64,000 nt of DNA from the NCBI RefSeq assembly GCF_002093975.1, contig NZ_MSZZ01000024.1:140212-204211 (forward strand). Reading direction: 5' to 3'. The stretch comes from Thermoactinospora rubra (GTDB taxonomy: Bacteria; Actinomycetota; Actinomycetes; Streptosporangiales; Streptosporangiaceae). The notes under the pieces were generated by a model. It saw only the letters and a list, made by a program, of their open reading frames with translations. It was not told the DNA's origin and made no database searches. Every line of letters starts with the position of its first letter. Positions within the stretch are counted from its first letter, which is position 1. A program made the translations under genes and the position numbers. Of the stretch, positions 59,618 to 64,000 are shown piece by piece.

Positions 59618-59956
59618 ATGGTTGTCAAGCCCCGGCGGGAAAGCTCCTGCACCGTCCTGCAGATCGTCGGCGACCTCGACTCCATCGGCGCCCCCCGGCT
59701 GCGCGCGGCTGTGGACCAGGCGTTCGGCTCTGACGAGCGACCACACATCGTGCTCGACCTGACCCAGGTTCCCTTCTGCGACTCCGTGGGGCTCGGGGTG
59801 CTGGTGACGACGCTCAACCGGGTACGGCAGGCGCACGGCCGGCTGGTGCTCGTGCTGGGACCGGGAATGATCTCGAACCTGCTGACGATCACGAACCTGG
59901 ACGGCTACTTCGACACGGCGCCGTCGGTGCCGGAGGCGCTGGCGACCGCGGCCTGA
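59618..59956 (+). CDS. STAS-domain anti-sigma-factor antagonist-like protein
   Basis: A 112-residue single STAS domain: VLQIVGDLDSIGAPRLRAAVDQAF, then IVLDLTQVPFCDSVGLGVLVTTLNRV, where the Ser after FCD is the site phosphorylated by anti-sigma kinases. It is of the SpoIIAA/BldG type. No kinase or sigma gene adjoins it, so the partner is elsewhere. ATG 59618 is the start; the gap to the LCP gene is 34 nt. Confidence 0.9.
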   Translation: MVVKPRRESSCTVLQIVGDLDSIGAPRLRAAVDQAFGSDERPHIVLDLTQVPFCDSVGLGVLVTTLNRVRQAHGRLVLVLGPGMISNLLTITNLDGYFDTAPSVPEALATAA

Positions 59957-59979
59957 CCCGCACGCCCCCGGGCTATGAT
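59952..59979 (+). promoter_or_regulatory. Promoter of GNAT gene (CTGACC-N16-TATGAT)
   Basis: CTGACC at 59952-59957 and TATGAT at 59974-59979 are 16 bp apart, close to the housekeeping consensus. Transcription would begin near 59986, after GTG 59982, so a start near 60018 is favoured. Confidence 0.6.
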
Positions 59980-60017
59980 CGGTGGCGTTCGAGGGTCACC
60001 CGTCCCGCGGAGGCTTG

Positions 60018-60848
60018 TTGTTCGAGGAGTTTCCCGAGCCTGCCCGCTCGCAGCTGGTCGCGGCGAGCGAAGAGGGCAGGACCCGTCCCGAGTGGTGCTT
60101 CGCGGACGGCCCGGCCCGGGTGTGCTTCTGGGCGCCCTACCGGGGCGCGGACCCGGTGGTGACCTGGCACTTCGAGCCCGGTCCCGATCCGCGGCACGGC
60201 GGGGCCCTGCTCCGGCGCGGCCTGGCGGCGCTCGGGCTGCGCAAGATGATCCACGACATCGCGCTCAAGCCGGGGCTCACGCCGCATGTGGATCGCTCCA
60301 CCGAGCACGCCGCCCTTCTCGAGGCGGGGTTCGTGCTGGAGGTCGAGCGGCTGATGCTGGAGTGGCGGGCCGGGAGCGACATCCCCGAGGAGTCGGGGCG
60401 GCTCACCTACCGCCCGGCCCGCGAGCTCGGCGAGGCGGCGCTCCTCGACCTGCTCGTGCGCATCTCCGAGGGTTCCCTCGACCACGACACGCGGATGGAG
60501 GTGGCCACCCGGGGCGCGGAGCACGAGGCCAAGGCGATGTACGACGACCTGGTCCACCGCGGGGGCAAGCCCGGCTGGTTCGTGGTCGGATACGCGGGCT
60601 CCTCCCCCGTCGGGCTGGTGGCCCCCGACGACCACTCGATCGCCTACATCGGCGTCCTCCCCGAGCACCGGGGCCGCGGATACGTCCACGACCTGCTGGC
60701 CCGCGGCACGCGCACGCTCGCCGAGGCGGGCCTGGAGCGCATCGTGGCGGCCACCGACGCGGCGAACACGCCTGCCGCGAACGCCTTCCTCCGCGCCGGC
60801 TACGCCGAGGTGGGACGCCTGTACCGGTACTACTGGAGGTCGCCGTGA
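60018..60848 (+). CDS. GNAT-family N-acetyltransferase (two-domain)
   Basis: A 276-residue protein. The C-terminal GNAT domain has the acetyl-CoA loop YIGVLPEHRGRGYVHDLLARGTRTLAEAGLERIVAATDAANTPAANAFLRAGY, motif A RGRGY. The N-terminal half resembles a second, weaker GNAT fold (WHFEPGPDPRHGGALLRRGLAALGLRK, STEHAALLEAGFV). Substrate unknown. TTG 60018 (GGAGG four nt upstream) is chosen because the promoter would start transcription after GTG 59982; that GTG would add 12 residues. The stop overlaps the next start as GTGA. Confidence 0.82.
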   Translation: MFEEFPEPARSQLVAASEEGRTRPEWCFADGPARVCFWAPYRGADPVVTWHFEPGPDPRHGGALLRRGLAALGLRKMIHDIALKPGLTPHVDRSTEHAALLEAGFVLEVERLMLEWRAGSDIPEESGRLTYRPARELGEAALLDLLVRISEGSLDHDTRMEVATRGAEHEAKAMYDDLVHRGGKPGWFVVGYAGSSPVGLVAPDDHSIAYIGVLPEHRGRGYVHDLLARGTRTLAEAGLERIVAATDAANTPAANAFLRAGYAEVGRLYRYYWRSP

Positions 60849-61678
60849 GGCTCGGCGTGATGGCCTACCGGGACCTGCCGCCCGAGCGGCTGGTCTCCTT
60901 CGCCCGGGACGTGGAGGCGATGCCGCAGATCGCCGACCTGTGGGTGGTGGAGGACCTGGGCTGGGCCGGCGCCGTCTCCTCGGCCGCCACGGCCTTGGCG
61001 GTGACCTCCCGCCTGCGCGTGGGCATCGGCATCATGCCCGCGCCGCTGCGCAATCCCGCCCTGCTGGCCATGGAGCTGGGCACGCTCGCGCGGCTCCACC
61101 CCGGGCGGCTGGCGGCTGGCCTGGGCCACGGCGTCCGCTCCTGGATGCGCCAGGTCGGCGCCGCGCCCCGCTCGCCGCTGTCCCTGCTGGAGGAGACGCT
61201 GACGGCGGCCCGCGGGCTGCTGAAGGGCGAGCGCGTCACCCTGCACGGGCGGGAGGCGCGGCTGGAGGACGTCGGGCTCGTCCATCCGCCCTCGATCCCG
61301 CCGCCCCTGCTCGCGGGCGTCGAGGGACCCCGGTCGCTGGCGCTGTCCGGCCGCCTGGCCGACGGCACGATCCTGCACGAGAGCTTCGGCCCCCGCCAGG
61401 TCGCGACCGCCCTCACCCACATCGCGCCGCCGCCCGGGCACGAGCTCGTGGTGTTCACGTACCTGCACCTCGGGGAGCCGCCGGGGGCCATCGTGGACGC
61501 CGTGGCGGAGTTCCAGGGCGTCGAGCCGGGGGAGGCGGCCATGGCGGCCGGCTCCGCCGTACGGGCCGCGGACCATGTGCGCGCGCTGGCGGAGGCGGGG
61601 GCGGCCACGGTGGTGCTGCGGCCGCCGGTCTGCGAGGACCCGCTGCGTCACGTGAGCGAACTGCTAGGCGCCCTGTAG
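60845..61678 (+). CDS. Luciferase-like (LLM-class) F420-dependent-type oxidoreductase
   Basis: A 277-residue bacterial-luciferase-like TIM barrel: RLGVMAYRDLPPERL, LWVVEDLGWAGAVSSAATALAVTSRLRVGIGI, and AAGLGHGVRSWMRQVG. LADGTILHE is the usual C-terminal element. In actinobacteria this class commonly uses F420; the complete fbiA/B/C set in this window makes that likely, but cofactor binding is not proven from sequence. GTG 60845 overlaps the GNAT stop by four bases. Confidence 0.87.
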   Translation: MRLGVMAYRDLPPERLVSFARDVEAMPQIADLWVVEDLGWAGAVSSAATALAVTSRLRVGIGIMPAPLRNPALLAMELGTLARLHPGRLAAGLGHGVRSWMRQVGAAPRSPLSLLEETLTAARGLLKGERVTLHGREARLEDVGLVHPPSIPPPLLAGVEGPRSLALSGRLADGTILHESFGPRQVATALTHIAPPPGHELVVFTYLHLGEPPGAIVDAVAEFQGVEPGEAAMAAGSAVRAADHVRALAEAGAATVVLRPPVCEDPLRHVSELLGAL

Positions 61679-61767
61679 CGCCCGGCTGCCCCTTTCGGCC
61701 GAATGGCGGAGGCGGCTCGGCACTATGGCCGATGGCCTGCCTCCCCGGCCACGCGACGATCGGTTCC

Positions 61768-62502
61768 GTGAAGCGAATGGTGATCGTGCTGGCGGGACTG
61801 GCCACGCTGACGGGATGCGGGATCGAGCTGGACACGGACCCGGTGCCCTCGTCGAGGACGTTCGCGCACGCGGGCGGCGAGCTGACCGTCGAGGCGGACC
61901 TGGGCAAGCTGCGGATCGAGCCGGGCGCGGCGGCGCAGGTCCAGGTCGAGCGCCGGCTACGGGGCAAGGCGGCGCGGGACGGGAACAACTCGTGGGAGCT
62001 CAAGGACGGGGTGCTGCGCCTGCACGCGCGGTGCGAGATGGTCGTCGGCGACTGCGGGGCCGACTACACGGTCCGCGTGCCGCCGGACGTGGAGCTGACC
62101 GTCCGGGGCGGGGACGACCCGGTGAGCGTCGTACGGCTGAGCGGCAGGGTCACGGTCACGACGACCGGCGGCGCGATCAGAACCTCGGGGCTGGCCGGGC
62201 CGCTGGAGGCGCGCACGGCCGAGGGCTCGATCAGCGCCGTGCGAACCAGGTCGGGCGAGGTCGTGGCGCGCACCCGGGACGGCGGGATCACGCTGGCGTT
62301 CGCCGCGCCGCCGACCAGGGTCGAGGCGATCTCCGAGACCGGCCCGGTGCGCGCCGAGCTGCCGGAGGCGGACTATCGGATCACCGCCGACAGCGAGACC
62401 GGCAAGGCGCGGTCGGAGCTCCGGGACGCCGGCCCGCGCAGCCGGCGCGCCGTCGTGGCCAGGAGCGTCGACGGCGACGTCCGCCTCACCCGCTCCCCGT
62501 GA
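61768..62502 (+). CDS. Lipoprotein with DUF4097-like beta-helix
   Basis: A 244-residue protein. MKRMVIVLAGLATLTGCG is a lipoprotein signal with lipobox LTGC (Cys near residue 17). The body is a repetitive beta structure (VTVTTTGGAIRTSGLAGPLEARTAEGSISAVRTRSGEVVARTRDGGITLAF), typical of DUF4097/putative adhesin beta-helices. Function unknown. GTG 61768 gives the best signal peptide; an upstream ATG at 61732 would add 12 residues. The last 17 bp overlap the BrkB-like gene. Confidence 0.85.
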   Translation: MKRMVIVLAGLATLTGCGIELDTDPVPSSRTFAHAGGELTVEADLGKLRIEPGAAAQVQVERRLRGKAARDGNNSWELKDGVLRLHARCEMVVGDCGADYTVRVPPDVELTVRGGDDPVSVVRLSGRVTVTTTGGAIRTSGLAGPLEARTAEGSISAVRTRSGEVVARTRDGGITLAFAAPPTRVEAISETGPVRAELPEADYRITADSETGKARSELRDAGPRSRRAVVARSVDGDVRLTRSP

Positions 62503-63568
62503 CCCGGGGCCGCTCTGCCGTGCGGTCCTTGTCCGTCCCCTGCCCGCGGCGGAGCACTCCGCGCACCGCCGTGATCACGGCCGTGCCCACCGCCCCCACC
62601 AGCGGCTCGCGCTCCTCCTCGGCGGTCGGCCCGGAATCGGGCAACGCCGGCTCCACGCACCTGGCCCGGCACGCCTCCAGCTGCGCCGCGAAGGCCAGCC
62701 CCAAAAACAGCGCGATCGAGCTCAGGAACGCCCACAGCAGCAGGGCCATGACCGCGGTCAGCGGGCCGTACGTGCTCCCGAAGGTGCCGCTCCGGCCGGT
62801 GTAGAGGGCCAGGCCCAGCGTGAACAGCATCCACAGGGCCAGCGTCACGAACGCGCCGAACGCGAGCCAGGTGTGCCCCGGCTGCCGGCGCCGGGGCGCG
62901 GCGCGGAACAGCACCGACGTCGAGGCCAGCGCCAGCAGGAAGCCGGTGGGCCAGCGCACCAGGTCGAACCCGGTCCGCAGGTCCGGCGTCCAGCCGTACA
63001 CCTGGGCGAGCGCGTCCCCGACGGCCGCGCCGCCCACCATCATCGTGAACCCGCCGACCATCAGCGCGCCCGCCGTCAGGGCCAGCACGACGGCTCTGCC
63101 GTACTTACGGTGGAAGGGCCGGTCCCGCTCCATGCCGTAGATGCGGTTCGCGCCCCGCTCGACCTGCGCCATGGTGCTGACGAGCGACACCAGCGCGGTG
63201 GCCAGGCCCAGCCACAGCGCCACGGCGTCGCGCTTCCTGACGCCCCCGCCGAGCACGTCCATCACGGCCTGCCCGCCCTCGCCCGGCGACAGCTTGGCCA
63301 GGGCCAGCTGCAGCACCTGGCCCAGATGCTCCTGGTGGGCCACCGAGGCGAGCCCGACCAGGGCGATCGCGCCGGGAATGATCGACAGGCACATCTGGAA
63401 CGCCAGGGCCCGGGAGTGGCTCATGCCGTCGCCGTACCGGAAGCGGACGAAGGAGTCGTGGGCGAGGCGGCGCAGGCCGTACTCGCGCAGGGTGGTCCAG
63501 GCGTCGTCGGCGGACAGCTCTTCGCCGCTCATGGTGCGCGTCTGCGGGACTAAGGTCGCGGAACCCAC
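62486..63568 (-). CDS. YihY/BrkB family membrane protein
   Basis: A 360-residue protein with six transmembrane helices and the family's FQMCLSIIPGAIALVGL, GANRIYGMERDRPFHRKYGRAV and YGPLTAVMALLLWAFLSSIALFLG segments, followed by a soluble charged tail. BrkB-type proteins are membrane proteins of unsettled function. GTG 63568 is preceded by TAGTTT (63580-63575) by six nt, matching the leaderless pattern; ATG 63532 is the internal alternative. Confidence 0.88.
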   Translation of the reverse strand: MGSATLVPQTRTMSGEELSADDAWTTLREYGLRRLAHDSFVRFRYGDGMSHSRALAFQMCLSIIPGAIALVGLASVAHQEHLGQVLQLALAKLSPGEGGQAVMDVLGGGVRKRDAVALWLGLATALVSLVSTMAQVERGANRIYGMERDRPFHRKYGRAVVLALTAGALMVGGFTMMVGGAAVGDALAQVYGWTPDLRTGFDLVRWPTGFLLALASTSVLFRAAPRRRQPGHTWLAFGAFVTLALWMLFTLGLALYTGRSGTFGSTYGPLTAVMALLLWAFLSSIALFLGLAFAAQLEACRARCVEPALPDSGPTAEEEREPLVGAVGTAVITAVRGVLRRGQGTDKDRTAERPRVTGSG

Positions 63569-63686
63569 GGGGCAAAACTACCCATTTCTCCCAGGCAGTC
63601 GCTGGCCCGGATGGCGCTGAGCATCGGACCGGTCATCCCCAGATGATCTATGCTGGGCGCTCCCCCTCTACAGTGAGGCGACTCCT

Positions 63687-63959
63687 TTGCACCCGTTACG
63701 ACGGATGATTCCCCCGCACTGGCAGGTCGCGGTGTTCGGCCTGGCAGCCTTGGCGGCCCCGGCATTGCGTACCGCCTGGTGGTACATCCCGGAAGGACCG
63801 ACCTTCACCGCCGAGGGCTTTGTCTGCCCCTTGAGCGCGGAGCCGTATGACGGCCTGCCGGACGTCGACTGGCTGATCGAGATCAATTGGCGGACCATGT
63901 CAGCCGAGCTGGACGGCTGGCCGACCGTGGCGATGGCGCTCGGCCTCCTCGCGGACTGA
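63687..63959 (+). CDS. Small hypothetical protein with one hydrophobic segment
   Basis: A 90-residue protein (71 residues would result less the first six codons if ATG 63705 starts instead of TTG 63687). A hydrophobic segment VAVFGLAALAAPALRTAWWYI lies near the N-terminus and the rest is acidic with several Trp (DVDWLIEINWRTM). Third-position GC is high, as in real genes here. No family is recognised. TACAGT (63669-63674) and TATGCT (about 63649) are possible -10 elements. Only 41 bases follow it before the window ends, with nothing recognisable. Confidence 0.55.
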   Translation: MHPLRRMIPPHWQVAVFGLAALAAPALRTAWWYIPEGPTFTAEGFVCPLSAEPYDGLPDVDWLIEINWRTMSAELDGWPTVAMALGLLAD

Positions 63960-64000
63960 ACCGCGCCGAGTTTCGTGGAGGCCGGGTTAGCTGGCTGGGG

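Overview
The window is a high-GC actinobacterial chromosome segment. The base composition, frequent GTG and TTG starts, the complete F420 pathway core (fbiA, fbiB, fbiC), WhiB, MtrAB and a SpoIIM/RDD/MoxR/DUF58 block all point to a filamentous actinomycete. Gene order resembles what I remember of the Streptomyces mtrAB-sahH-manB-whiB-cofDE region, and the style fits Streptosporangiaceae (Nonomuraea-like). The genus is inferred from memory, not from a search.

Layout. 1-10 kb: mtrB (cut by the window edge) and mtrA on the minus strand, then a tightly coupled plus-strand operon (membrane protein, DUF4129, DUF4350, MoxR ATPase, DUF58), followed by SpoIIM-like and RDD membrane proteins and a DUF305 lipoprotein. 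10-15 kb: a secreted LVIVD-repeat protein and two different S-adenosylhomocysteine hydrolases, one short (archaeal style) and one of normal bacterial form. 14.8-20.3 kb: an accessory patch. It holds a MerR gene whose 3' end is interrupted by a 1.75-kb IS200/IS605 element (intact tnpA, frameshifted tnpB), an asparagine-synthetase-like enzyme and a two-component system. 20.3-25.2 kb: CDF transporter, SIS-domain sugar isomerase, Trm112-like protein, phosphomannomutase, DUF3499, a zincin-like protein and whiB. 25.5-34.8 kb: a repeat-rich membrane protein, fbiA-fbiB, a substrate-binding/VWA lipoprotein-like gene, fbiC and an AlkA-type DNA glycosylase.

34.9-51.3 kb is a surface-glycan region: a dolichol-phosphate-mannose-synthase-like GT2, several GT4/GT2 glycosyltransferases, two paralogous flippase-like membrane proteins around a methyltransferase, a mannose-1-phosphate guanylyltransferase-like enzyme, two large GT-C-type membrane proteins, an LCP ligase and an acyltransferase. 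With the isomerase and phosphomannomutase upstream it could supply GDP-mannose and lipid-linked sugars and attach the product to peptidoglycan.

51.5-58 kb is the most intriguing part. A minus-strand gene set encodes a degenerate nucleotidyltransferase fused to a CDP-alcohol phosphotransferase, a DUF5941-like membrane protein, a cytidylyltransferase-like enzyme, an archaeal-type glycerol-1-phosphate dehydrogenase-like protein and a second CDP-alcohol phosphotransferase. It is divergent from an IspD/TarI-like cytidylyltransferase and followed by a GT2. Together they suggest a pathway making a CDP-activated polyol phosphate and moving it onto a lipid, glycan or polyol acceptor. The right end carries a second LCP protein, a STAS protein, a GNAT, an F420-type luciferase-like oxidoreductase, a lipoprotein and a YihY/BrkB membrane protein.

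A recurrent regulatory pattern is a TANNNT -10 hexamer 6-8 nt before the start codon, which implies leaderless mRNAs for many genes here. No tRNA, rRNA or CRISPR array was seen.
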